From Rhodeus uyekii (taxonomy: Eukaryota > Chordata > Actinopteri > Cypriniformes > Acheilognathidae), in the NCBI GenBank assembly GCA_037043235.1, contig JAWRVZ010000014.1, positions 4,340,001-4,404,000 of the forward strand: 64,000 nucleotides of DNA, read 5' to 3'. Both the position numbers and the translations under genes were made by a program. This document shows positions 1-13,000 of this stretch, one piece after another. The notes beneath the pieces were generated by a model. The model saw only the letters and a list, made by a program, of their open reading frames with translations. It was not told the DNA's origin and searched no databases. How positions within the stretch are numbered: the first letter of the stretch is position 1; each line of letters begins with the position of its first letter.

Positions 1-1283
1 TCTCAACTATTTAATGTTGCAAAACTGACTGTTCAACTAACAACATTTTAACATGGTTTTGAATGGATTTGATAGTAAGCCACTCATTTTGGTTCTTGCA
101 ACTCAAGAGCTCTTTGCGACTGAGAAGCGACTTGTGCAGTCCATTTATATAGATAAGTGGTGTGCGCGCAAAACCTGTGGGAATGACTAAACTTATGCAC
201 AATGCAAGCAAAGATGAACGAGTGAGAGCAGGCGGGCGTGTATCACTTCGCTGTCAGAGAGAATAAAGCAAGAATACACATCTAACATTATTGCCTGTGC
301 CGCTGGCAACAAAATAGAGAGACGTGAGACTGACATACCAGTCTGGGCTGATCATGCCGAAAAACTGTCCGATTCCGGTCCCTGGCCAACCGATCGATGC
401 GTTTAGTGTCCTAAGCCATTTTAACTATGACCTGAATTGTCTTTTGCCTTTAAAAGGTTTTTAAAACCCTTTTTTTAGTCTATGTATACTCTAGTCTAAT
501 ATATGGTAATCTAATGATCTTTAAAAATACTACTGTTAGTGTTTAATGCATCAGGTTCACGTTGGAAATAACATTAGCCAAGCTTAATGAGTGATGCTTT
601 CATGTTATCCTTTTGTAAACTAATGCAGTTAGCTATTGTTACAAAATGTATTAATATAACGTGTTATTCATTGAATGTGTCAGCTGACTAGACACCTAAT
701 GTGGACTGTTTTATAGAAAATCTAAACCCTTTAACTTCCTAAAGTAGCTTAGCTTAGTAGAGTATCCAGCCATTGAGCAATATGGACCTAATTTTAATTG
801 ACATTTTTAATAGCACGATTAATCCAGTCCAACTGTTCAAGTGCCTCCCGTCAATGTTTTGAATGTGCTCGATAACCAGAAATGCCAAGGGCCAATGACG
901 TCAATTCCTTAAACCAACGAATATCTGTTGAAATTGAAATCGCATTGCACGTTCTCCCATTCATTAGTAATAGGAATGAACCGTCTTTGTCTATCTAGTC
1001 TTTGGTATAATTTAATGTTGTTGTTGTTATTTTTAAAGATAAATTCATTTGAAGTTGGCCATTTAACTTGCACAGCAAAAATAAAAACTATTTTGAGTGT
1101 CTACGTAATTAGACTAAGTTTTAGCATTCTGTTCAGGTTTGGGGTGGTTAGTGTTGTTTGCATATAAACATCTATAGATAGTTACATGCAAGATGTGCAT
1201 TTTGTTTTAGTTTTGAGATAATGGAAGATCATATTTCATCATGAGCAATGTCAAAAATTACACTCTTGTTTTCTTTTCTAAAG
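1..1283 (+). other. znf654: intron of znf654 (partial)
   Basis: AT-rich sequence without a convincing coding exon. It ends in a pyrimidine-rich acceptor (TTTCTTTTCTAAAG) directly before the exon at 1284. Family members have about 200 more residues upstream of the part encoded here, so the missing 5' exons probably lie left of the window. No repeat with clear ends was recognised. Confidence 0.55.
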
Positions 1284-4200
1284 ATGGCAGATATTGATGG
1301 GAAGAATGCTGTAGAGATACTCTGCATGATGGAGAATGAAGAGAAAGATCAGACAGTTTTGGTGCTGAGTAAAGGCTTCCTATCTCAGAAGCTCCAGATT
1401 GGAGACATGTACTACCTTTGGTGCGTCTCACAAGCTTTCTAAACATTTACAAGGGGAGTTGTTTTCAGTATATTGCTCCTCTTTTTAGCATTCTGTATTT
1501 TTACATTGCAACAACCTGAACAATAAAATGGTGTTGAGAATTACATTCTCATTTTCTTGTTGACTTTTTTTTTTTCCATCAAGGGATTTGGTCTTCATAT
1601 GGAGCAGACTCTACTTGCGATTGAACCTCTCTAAACAGAGCTTTCTAGAGGAATGCAAAGTAATGATATTGTCAGCCACCAACATAAAAGTGATTTTCCC
1701 ATTTATGAAGGTGATTTTGGCAGAGGTAAGGTATTATTTTATCACTATCAGAAATCTAAACAAATACACATATGTCAATATTGATGGTATTGATAGTGTT
1801 TATGGAATGGCCTTCTTATATTGGCAATACAATATTTGTTTTTCAGCTTGGAAAAGATGGCCTCAAGTTTTGTGTGGAGCTTTGTGCACGAGCCTTGCAG
1901 ACTGACCTTAAGAATGATCCGGTCACCAAATCCCTCATCTACAAAACCATTGCATACCTACTCCCCAATGACCTTGAGGTCTGTAGGGCTTGCGCGCTGC
2001 TAGTTTTCTTCCTTGAGAGAACTGTTGAGTCATACAAGACTGTGTTCCTCTTATATACTCACCCCGATCAGGAGTACCATGCAGACACCAGTCTTGTGGG
2101 TAACAGTGTACGCTTTGAGGTTCTCCAGATCCTGAAAAAAGACCTGTACTTTGACCCTGAGTTCTGGAGCATCCTCAACATCGAGACAAACTGTCTGAAG
2201 CTAATGAGTGATAAAGTCGGTAAAGCAGCCTTATGTGAAATCATGCAAAAGGACAAGTGGATGCCCAGCTACTGTATGAAAGGATATTGTCAGTGTCACA
2301 CAGACAGCACAGATAGGACTATTAACAAAGAAGAGAAACGTAAAAATCCAAATGTCCAGGATGCAGACGCTTTGAAAACGGGGGTTAATTCTGCCTCAGG
2401 GGAGGCATCCTACAAACCTCCAGGCAAAAGGCGGGGGAGGAAGCCAGGGACACATCTTGTTAAAGATTCAGAGGCCTCTCCGGTTCGACGTTCATTTAGG
2501 CAATTGGACTTGGCAAAGAGTCATGCCAGGCAACTTAATAGCAGGCGTCAGAGACTACTTTCCCGGCAGACAGAGATGAACACTCTGAAACGCAGGGGCA
2601 GGAAACCACAATGGCTTTTGGACCAGTTAGCCACCCAAGCAGAAAACGGTGAACCTCGACAGGCCAAGAAACCAGGAAGGAAACCAAAGCAGTCAAATAT
2701 TTTGACAGAGATTTCAGTTGAGACTGCGATCAGTGAAGTCACAATAAAATGTTCATATCCTGATAATGAAGTTGACCTCTCTTGTGATGTTCAAACCTCA
2801 CTGTTTTCCACAGAGACCCCTCATATCAATGAAAGCAGTACTAACAAAATTCAAGACAATTTGAAATGGCCTGACAGTAAAACTTCTCTTATTGAGTTGC
2901 TATCAACAGAATCTACTCCATGTAGCAAAAAAGACTTCAATGTGCGGGAGGAGATTGTTTTCCGGGAACAAGGCATTTATATGGTTCGAAAATTCCACAC
3001 ATATTCAAGACAAGCTGAATTAGAAGGAATATCGGTTGACAGTTTACAACGAAATGAAGTTAAGCTAGACCATAATGAATCCAAACAAGAACCACAGTCT
3101 GGTGAGCAGCAGGTTGAACTCGCAGAGAGCCTGGGAGCTACCGCAAAGGATAAAAATGCTGTGGAAATCATGGCTACACTAATCCCTGCTATAAATGTGG
3201 AAACATCCACTCCTGCTGAAGTGACTCTTGCACCAGTTAAAGAAATAATTGAAGATCCAAAAGTTAATAATGAGTTGTCATTTCCCCAAGATGCTGACAC
3301 CAAATATCCAGAATACTATGGTCCTTACAGTCCTATTAGTCCTCCAGAAAATATTAATGATGATCTTCCACCAGAATTGACATCTTACACCAGAGCTGAC
3401 ACCATTCCTGTACCTCATAGTGTGCCTGAAAACATGAAAGTTCTTCATGAGGGTGCTCTTCCAGTTCTTACTGAAATGACAATGCTCTCTAATGAAACAG
3501 TGGCTAATTTTAGTAAAACAAAGATTGATACTTCTGACTCTAAAATTATGCCTGAGGGTACAGAGTTGCCAGTGGTGCCATCAACACCTGAGGAGACATC
3601 ACCGGAAATGCATGCAGCTGTTGATGGTCTAGTCTCTGACCTTATCCCCTCAAGTGATGCAAGTTGCCAGCTTTCGTTTAACTGCAGCCTTTGCAATAAA
3701 GAAACCAAATACCCACACATTCTACGGCATGCACTATGGCATCACCGAATTGACAGAAAGTGCATGTTCTGTCATAAACGCTACACTCATGGACGTAGCC
3801 CATCAGTCCATTTTAAAGTGCACATTCAGGAACTGAAAAGGTCTAATGGGCTTTTTAGTGAAACTCTTTGTAAGAATGCCTCTATGACCACATCACAATA
3901 TGCCCAGAAGAAACTGTTTAAACGTGTGAATCCTGTCATACAGAACAAGTTTAGAAACATCAAAATGAGGTTAAACTGCAGTTTGAACATCACAGATTTG
4001 CACAAGGAAGGGCAAACTTCAGAGCCTAAGGTTAGATTGCGGACAAGGTTGGTCAAGGATTCAGATCCCCGAAGTACATCAGATGAACAAAAGGAGAAGG
4101 TTTGCAAAATGAGAAGAAAATGTCTAAGGAGGGTTTTAGCAAAAAGATCTCAGTCCACAGATGAGAACAAAAAGGTTTTCAGAATGAGAATAGTTAGGAA

Positions 4201-5742
4201 GAGAGAAAAAACTTTGCAAGCACTAACTCCAGAGGACGACCAGTCGGATACAAATGGCAACTCCGCTCATAAGGTAAATGGAGTGATCAGAAAGAAAAAG
4301 AAAGTCAAGAATGTGTCTGAGACCAATACCTCAAATGATAAAAATCAGACTTCATTACCACAGGACAACAAAGAGAAAATTGAGAATGTAGAATGTGCAG
4401 AAAGCAAGAAAGATAATGTCAAGATTGAATCTGAGAATGTAGGACCAACTAAAGACAAGAGCAAATCAAAAATGAAAAGAAAAGATGAAATTGTGAACTC
4501 TGGGCTGAAAAAGAAGATTACTCCTGGAGAACAAAAAGAAGAAGCTGTGAAAAGGAGGAAGATAAATATTCCAGGAGACAGTTCTGAGAATCAGGAACCC
4601 ATAGACAATAATACAGAACTTAAGGAAATAAATGCAGTGGGGTATAAAAATGGGACTCAGACAAAGTCCAAACAGCCTTCCACACCGTTCCAGGGAAAAA
4701 GAACTGGTGCATCTACACATGTTAAATGTCCTGTGGAGATTTGTACATTTAGTGCAAAGTCAATCCTTGTCCTTTCACATGTGCTGTCACACCACCATGG
4801 CGACAAGAAGGCTCTTCTGTTCTTTTTCAATTTTGGAAAAGAAAAATGTCTTTTCTGTTGCAGAAAGATATATAATCCCCAACATTTTTTTGACCATGTG
4901 ATATGCCATAGAGGTGAGCTGAAGTTCCCATGCTACCATTATGGCTGCAAGGAAAGGTACCAAACACGGATGGAACTGAGTGAGCACATGTTAGGGCATC
5001 ATCCATTGAGAGCGATGTGCTGCTTTCCTAGCTGCTCTATGCAATTTGAGACTATTTTGCTCCTGTATAAGCATGAAAGAACACATTATCGACTTGATGC
5101 AAATTTGGAAGTAAATTCACTCCCCAAAGATGTTGATGGAGCCCCTCGAATTCTGGGAGATGGTATGGAGGCAGCAGCAAATTCGTCAGTTAGTCAACAA
5201 ATTCTGGGTGCATCCAGGTGGAAGGGCCCCACATCTGCAAATCAAGATGATGATGGAAAACCTTTGGTCCTCAATAAAGGTTCCGTAAACTACAGTAGCA
5301 AGACCCATAGCCTTGTTAATGGCCATAGTGAAAGTGACAAAGAAGTTCCTCCCAAACCTTCAGATCCAGTCATTAAAGATCAGGAACCACTTGTTCCAGG
5401 AAAACCTGCAAATAAACAATTCATTCGTCCCCTTCCCTCAGCTTATCTAGATGAGTCTTACATTAGTATGCCAAAACGCTGGAAGGAACCCCAGGTGGGT
5501 TCAAAGTTTTTGGGATCTGTGTCAAAGCCAGTACAACTGCCTACCAGGCAGCGTTGCTCTCGATGTTTTGAGTCTTTCGATTGTGAGGAAGAGCTGCAAA
5601 CACACAAGGATAAATGCACATCCCTCTTCGGTTTTGATTCGGATGATGAGAGTAAGTACCTTTTTTATTAATTTCAAGGTTATTAAAATGTGTGTGGTGG
5701 TTTGTTAAAGGTTTTGTTTTTGTCTTCATAGGTGGTTCCTGA
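1284..5742 (+). CDS. znf654: zinc finger protein 654-like, 3' part (5' exons missing)
   Basis: Four exons join in frame: 1284-1420, 1584-1725, 1847-5651 and 5732-5742, giving 1364 residues and a TGA at 5740-5742. Every border is GT/AG. The first ~250 residues match the helical N-terminal region shared by Rlf, ZNF292 and ZNF654 (for example VIFPFMK, IYKTIAYLLPND, FFLERTVE, DPEFW). Three AT-hook-like RGRKP/PGRKP motifs follow (about 2424-2690), then a long acidic/serine-rich and lysine-rich low-complexity region. C2H2-type fingers lie near 3683, 3762, 4729, 4848, 4931, 5022 and 5554. Almost all coding sequence is in one giant exon, as in the family. A nuclear DNA-binding role is inferred from fingers and AT-hooks. 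The ATG at 1284 sits exactly at a splice acceptor and aligns inside the family N-terminus, so it is probably an internal codon rather than the true start. Rlf and ZNF292 are the alternatives; proximity to arl13b favours znf654. Confidence 0.8.
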
Positions 5743-6830
5743 ATTTGGAGAAGCAAGCCTTTCTCCTGAGAAAACTGCTAAATGCTGCTATTGGCAATCA
5801 GCGTTCTTACGTGTGCTTAACATCTTTGTCAGCATCTCAAAACTGAACTATCTTGAGATCTACATGAGTTATGCCTCCTTGTAGTCTTGTATGAACTAAA
5901 GGTCTTATCTCTTGGTTAAAGATCTGCTGTTCAAAATCGTTTGAGTTTGGAGTGTATTTTATTTCTTTTTTGCTTTCTCCAGAAAAACAGTAAGTTGTCT
6001 CTCTATAAAATACACAGCAGATACTTTTCGACACTTTGTCAAATAACTTGTCCGGTTCTCGCATTTTCCTTGTCTTTTCAATTCCTGGTAATGAGGCCAC
6101 CAAGGACCATAACACTACATGAGGATTTGGTCAATCTTTCTGGCCAGGGTATCTACCTGCTCTAGAAAGCGCAAAATGTTGTGCTCAGTCTGGCTTTTAA
6201 TGGAAGGTTTAACTTTACTGTTTTGTGGCAGTAGGTATGGCTGCGAGTGCTTTACGAGTAGAAGTACTGAATGGAAACTCATAGGCCACTCAACGTATTC
6301 CAAGCACACTATAAACATGCTATTTTATTATTCTTTCAAAACCTTGATATGTGAACATTTGTAAATTGTTACTGATTGCATATTTTGCAAATGTCATTAA
6401 GTTGCTTCTGTTTAAGTGAGTGTACACTTGGGAATAATCAAATACACGGACTCTTTAAATGAAGGACTGACTTCTGTTGAGAACAGCTGCTGGGAAGGCC
6501 TAGTTTTTTTTACGACTGGAGATTCTCCTGTTAATGGAGGAGTGTACATGTGCCATGAAGCCTCACTAAACATTGTCATGATAAATTCTAAAAAAAACTT
6601 CTCTTTACATTCAAAAATATTGTAAGGGGATGACTAACTTGTGTCTCAAACAGAGGCATGTTTAAAGCTGTTCCATTTATGAGCAGTAACAGTCTTATTT
6701 ATTCTTTTTTGTATCTGTAAATGTTTGAAGAGTTTAAATTGTATATAACTGGATTGGGTGACTGGGTTTATATAATGAGAGCTTTTTTTGTCCTAATTAA
6801 TAAACACATTTTAAGGGGATTTGCGTGTTT
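5743..6830 (+). other. znf654: znf654 3' UTR with poly(A) signal
   Basis: Sequence after the stop codon has no further coding exon. A canonical AATAAA lies at 6799-6804, followed by a T-rich stretch, which would make a 3' UTR of about 1.1 kb. Confidence 0.55.
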
Positions 6831-7759
6831 TTTATTGCATGAAGCCGGGATTCATTGTATATCGGGGGCGGCTTGGACTGCAAATATTACTTTATCGCCG
6901 ACAGAACTGTGACACGGGTATTTTAATGATTTTTACCCATTGATGTGGTGAACATTACCTAGTTTACTACGTCTCCGTCCACAGGAGGCACTCTTCACTT
7001 TTTATATTACGTTATTCGTTGGAAAGTACAATGTTGCCAAGTCAACTTTTTCCAGACTGATATTTTTCGGCCACTTTGATCGACAGTGTCACAAAGGGAT
7101 CGGTGTAAAGATTATAAGCAGTTCGAGTACAAACATATTTTAAGCTTACAAATAACGTTTCCACATATATTTTTTTCATCGTTTGCATTATATCATATGG
7201 TGTTTGAAACACTTGGCAACCCCGACTCTAGACGAGATCTTGGCTGCAGCCATAGCAGCCAGATTCAGCTTGATCAACAAAGCGGACCGCTAGCAAGCTA
7301 ACATTTATCCCCTTACATTTATTTTAGTCGAAAAACGGTCTAAGAGTAAAGCAATTACTGGGACATCTTTGAAACAGTATGTACAGTTATCACCTAATCA
7401 GATTTGAATTCTAAAGACATAATAATGTAATTCAATAGTTTTCTCGGATCGTATACAGTAGCTAACTGGTTAGCCTTCAGTGAGGGTGCATTGATTCTGG
7501 TAGAGAGCAAAATGAAACTGACCTCTATGGTCAGTTTTGCAAGTGATGCTTTGATTATTAGACAATGTTGGTCATTTTTAGTATGTTTTGCGCTTATTCT
7601 CTTTTAGAATGACGCAACAAAATGTGTTTACTAAAATCACGAGTCCCCGATAACGGGTTGATTAAAAACACAAAGGAAAGAAATTAACCAGGAACTTTAG
7701 TAATCTGCCAAAACGGCTGATATGAAATAATAAATCTCAGTTGGAGCACCTGTGGTGAA
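6831..7759 (+). promoter_or_regulatory. intergenic region and putative arl13b promoter
   Basis: This is the gap of about 0.9 kb between the znf654 poly(A) signal and the arl13b start codon. An imperfect X-box (RFX-type site) reads GTTGCC-AA-GTCAAC at 7033-7046. It differs from RGYAAC in its right half by one base. Arl13b orthologues are ciliary genes, commonly under RFX/FoxJ1 control, so the site is plausible but unproven. No TATA box was identified. Confidence 0.35.
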
Positions 7760-9986
7760 ATGTTTAATCTGATGGCGAACTGCTGCAACTGGTTGAAGCG
7801 ATGGAGAGAACCTGCAAGGTGAGTGTCTGAATACAACTTTGATCGATTAAGTCAAAGAGACAAGGTACATTTACTCTTTTCTTTTTTTTCTTTCTGAGCA
7901 GACCTGTGTTATAAAATGTGCAACTGTGTATGTTATCTAATATGTGACACATAAGCCACAGTAAAAAATTCCCTTGGATGTTTTTTTTCTCTTTCTCTTA
8001 ACTGAATGTCTTTGTACTGTTTGTAGTTCTGTTTTTGTTTACGGCGAAAAAAATAAATAAAATGAAGTAAAATATAAAAATCACGACGGCTGACTAAAGT
8101 GATGCACCAAGTACATTTGACATGTTTACTTTTATATTGCAGTGGTAAGTGCAGTGTAACTTTCAAAATGCATTATTTGAGAGAAACCGATTGATCATTA
8201 TTATTATCTTCTTTTGAAATAAATAATCTTTTGTAGTTAAATAATTTGTGCATTACCAGGTCTTAAAATATAGAAATATATAGAAATTAAAATATCTAAT
8301 CTAAGTGACCTTTATTTTCAAAGCGTAGGTCATTGAACCTCAAAACGAAAATGTATTCTTATGTGGCTCTAAACCTCAATACTGTTTTTCCTTTGTTTTT
8401 TTGGTGAGGTACTTGAGAGCTCTTAAGCTGATTAACAGCTTTTAGTTACATTCACTTATCGTGAAATGGAGAAAAAAACGATTCAATGAATGGTGACTGA
8501 GAAAAGAAGAAAGAAGTTAAACAGTAATTGTGTGTAACAACATAGGGCTTCAGAAAAGGATGTCAGAATTTTCCTATTGGAATGAAATATTACTTTTAAG
8601 AAAATATTTGTGACCTAATGGTTATAGAGTGATTATAGAGTCGGATTTGTAACCCGAACTTTGCGGGTTTGAGTATAAGTACCGGCAGGAAATGTAAGTG
8701 TATAAAAGGCTCTGTCTTCCACTCTCATTACCCACAACTGAGGTAGTGGTAACCCACAATCGCTCCCCAGGTGCCGCAGCAAAAAGTGTGTAATACAAAT
8801 TCTGAGTATGGGACACCATGGTTGGCTACACATCACTTTCACTTTAAATAATTCAATCTTTAGCAGTAGTTTTAGTACAGCCACTAAAAAAAGACATTGA
8901 GATCAGTTGGTTAAAAAAAAAAAGTATTCCTAAGAAAAGGTCATTCGAAAAGGTCATCATTTATTTGCATATGCCACTTGGTTTGATATTTTGCATGGTC
9001 ACGCAACATTAGTTTGATTTAGTAGATTTAAAAAAATATATATTAATAAGAAGTGAATATATTAATTTAAGGTTAAACCAAATCATTAATAACAGTCATT
9101 CTTTTATAGCCAAAGAAATATCAAGATGAATTATAATACAGAAATACCCCCCCCCCCTTTAAATGTTTATTCTATACTTCTAGTGTCCAACTTTTCTATT
9201 TTTTGTTTGTTTTTCATCTAATATTTATGTTATTTAAATGTTATTTTAATTATTGAAAAGTACTTTTTTTTAATTAACAAAAACATTTTGCTGGTGACAC
9301 TAAAATCACTTGTACCAAGTTACTGTGTGCGTTTTCCACACAGTAGTTTCATCTTTGCTCATGAGGTTGTATTAGTCCTTGTGTCAATTTCAGTATTTAA
9401 GTCCACTTTTATAGAGATGCTGTATATTGATTAGAGACCCAACATGCATCTCTCACTATACATGTCTGAACATGACACATAATCAGGCATAGGCTTAAAT
9501 CCAAGTGATAAATACCTGATTACTCACATCACCTGCTGTGCCTAAAGCAAGATGCTTGATAAGCCTACATCTGAATAAAATGGTTGATTGTACCTAAGAA
9601 TCAGTCCATTAAAAGTATAGAGGTCTGGCTAGAGATGTTATGGAGATGTTATGTTATGGAGACAATTAACTGTCTAAGTTATTTTGGTAATTTCATTGGC
9701 CTATCGTAGTGTCCTCTAGCGCCCTGCCACTGATCTTGTTGAGCTAAGTAGAAATCCGCAGCTAATCCCTCAGATACAGAGCTGACCAGAGGCCAGGAGA
9801 GACACAAGAGAGTGCATGTGTATGTGTGTATCGACAAAAACAACTGAAAGCCAAGGGAAAGCTAGCTGTCATCTTGATCTATTCCCAGTCTGATGAAGGC
9901 CTCCTGGTTGCAGAGAACTGTCACCTGGATAGTGCGCTTGATGTCCCTGCGGCGCAAGTGCCGCAGTTAAGTATCTGTTTGTGTGT

Positions 9987-10024
<38 letters not shown>

Positions 10025-13000
10025 TTGGTAGCTAAGGACTTTAGCTTTCCTGTGTGCATCAGTGATGGCTGCTAGATTTGTTTAAATGCCACATGGCCCA
10101 TGTGTTTGTCTGGCATTTCTTCAGCATTAAGCAAAGGTTGATGATGATGATGAGCAGAAATCCCATGTCCCTTCAGGATATTTGTGTTACTCCACAGATG
10201 TCTTTTTATGCCTTTAAGCCTCCACTGGAAACCTTGCAGTTTAAACAGCTGTGACTCTGTAACCCTGGACAGCTTACCATTGAATTTATATTTTTGACAG
10301 CGTTAGTGTTGGAAAAGACCATGTTATTCTGAATCGTCCTCTTTATCCTCGTACGCTTTGCCAGTCATGAGATGACGCATTAACATACAAGGCTCATCTT
10401 GTCTTAGCTCACAGCTGTGGGTGAATTCATAACTTTGTCAAGTTTTTATTTTTTATTTTATTTTTTTATGTCAAGAAGTTTAAAGTTGCCTTCATGAATT
10501 TTTAAGGACTTGAATGCATCTCTTCTGTGTTTTTTTTTTCTCTATTGAAAATCGTACATTAAAATAAATGTTAGGGTGATAAATTTGTCCTGATGTCAAA
10601 ATGAAGAAGCTTAATTAAAATAGTTAAGTACCTGAAAAGAAAATCTTGATAGTAATCTTAAAATCATATTAACATAAAAAATTATAATTTATTATTCATA
10701 TTTGAAAAGCTTTACTTTTCCGGTCAATAAAGCTAATGTGGGATGTCCACGCAGAACAACATTTATAAGACAGACAAATTAAAGACAAGGCAAAGGAAGT
10801 TTATTTATGTTGCACATTTCATACACAATGGTAATTTCTAAGTGCTTCACTGAGAAAATAAAATAATCACTACATATGCATAAGAAATAAAGATAAAATA
10901 AGTAAAAATAATTAAAATCATTCCTGAATCTCTAAGTTTGAGAGTACCCCTATCTAGAGTGGAAGAAATCAAGAGTCAGGTTTGCAATTTTACAGTAATC
11001 ACTCTCTTCTAGTGTCTCTTCACTCCTGTGGAGATGTGTGTATGATAATGCCCTGCCTGCCTGAAATGGATTCAGTGCTCCTATGAGTGCGTAAAACCCC
11101 AAAATGCACTGCCTGCCCCTGAACGGGGTGCCAAACTATACACGCGTTGCTACACAGATTTTTTTGAGATCCCAGGTCTAACGTCTCTTCACTCATTTCT
11201 GAGTGCAAACCCTTACCGCTTTCCCTTCTCTCATCCTCTTCCACCCAGACAGCCCTAACCAAAAATAAAGAAAACCTTAAAAATAGGTTAATTAAAACAG
11301 TAAACAAATAAATAAAAGGATAAAAAGATGATACAAAGATAATATAAAGTGCAATCAGTCGGATGTACAGTGGCACATTCAGTAAATGCACAGCTGAACA
11401 GATGTGCTTTGAGTCTGGACTTGAATGTGGCTACTGATGCAGCATTTCTGATTTCTCTTGGAAGCCAGTTCCAGCTCTGGCTGGGATAAAAAAAAAACTT
11501 GCATTGCTTTCTCCGAGGTGCTTTAGGTCTGCCCATCTTTTTCCTGACTTTTAGCAATGTCATCAATAACGTTCTTGACTTTTGACTTGAAGGAATCAAG
11601 GAGATCAACACAGGCTGCAGATATGCTTAGAGTCAAATATTTAGCCTTCATAATTAACACACTAGAGTTCTCATTTAAGCATCTCTTTTTAATAGATCTT
11701 CCTTCAGTAGCACTACATAATTTGTTTTCAATATAAAAGACCACCTTTAGTTAATCTTTTAGACAAAGTTAGTTAAAAAAATGGCATTACCATATTTTCC
11801 CGCATATAACCCGCAGATAATCCGAACCCTCATATACCCCGTGGGTTTTGGGGTTTTGTGCAAAAAATTGTTTGTATAACCCGTACCCTTATATAAGTTG
11901 CACCCATAGATTGATTAACTTTTTTGTGTAAGTTCACATTTCGAATGTTGAATGTTGCTCGCATGACGTGAATTATCATAACTGTTCAGGCTCGGTACAC
12001 AGTGCTTGTGCGCGAAATTTAAACAATAAGAAAACAAACACGAGTCAGAATCAGAACAAAAAGAAAAATCAGTCTCTCCCGCTGTGCAGCAGCACGTCCC
12101 TTAAGAAGTGTTTCTACAGGTGTTGATCATCGGATGAGATGAGAAGAGCACGCCCTCATGCAGCACAGCCAATCACGTCTTCTTGCATGATTGACAGGTC
12201 AGACAGCCTATCAGAACCAGCTGTCAGAGTGATTGTACAAGGGCCAGAGACAACAACCCTCGCAAGAAAGAAAAACAGAAAGAAAATGCCGCAAAAAACC
12301 CTTACGTCCTTAGGGATGTAACAAATATATTGAAATATTATTACGTGTAAAAAATGTGTGATATAGCCTGCACCCTTATATAACCCGCACCACCCCTGCG
12401 GGGTTTGAAAAAAATCTGGTATAACTTGCGGGTTATATGCGGGAAAATATGGTAATGTTTTTATCAAATACATTTTGTTTATTTTTTAATAATGATTGTC
12501 ACACTTATTAATACATTTTAATATATGGTTAAACCTCATTGTATTTTTTTAGTTATTACATCTAACTTTTGTAATCTTAAATATTTCTTGAAAATGGTAT
12601 AAACATTTTTGGAACAAGTCAAAAGTACTTGGCACAAGTCATTTAAACTAGATTCTGCCATTAGAAGGGTAGTCTTGAACTTTTGTAGGTTCTGTGGGTG
12701 ACAAAATGAAGTGATGCTGTATGTGTTCTTGCAGGAAGGTGACATTAGTAATGGTTGGACTTGACAATGCTGGAAAAACTGCTACAGTCAGAGGAATCCA
12801 GGGAGGTAAATCTATACCATAAAATTTTCTTGAAAATCTTTTGTTTTCCAGATCCAGGATCATTTTCATAATGTGTATATTTCTGTCACAGAAAGTCCTT
12901 TAGATGTAGCACCTACTGTGGGCTTCTCAAAGGTGGACCTGAAGCAGGGGAAGTTCGAAGTCACAATCTTCGACCTGGGGGGTGGTAAACGCATCCGCGG

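Noticed and set aside
8609..8850. Possible tRNA gene
   Set aside because: Only the B-box side fits; the body and tail are those of a SINE and the acceptor stem does not pair.
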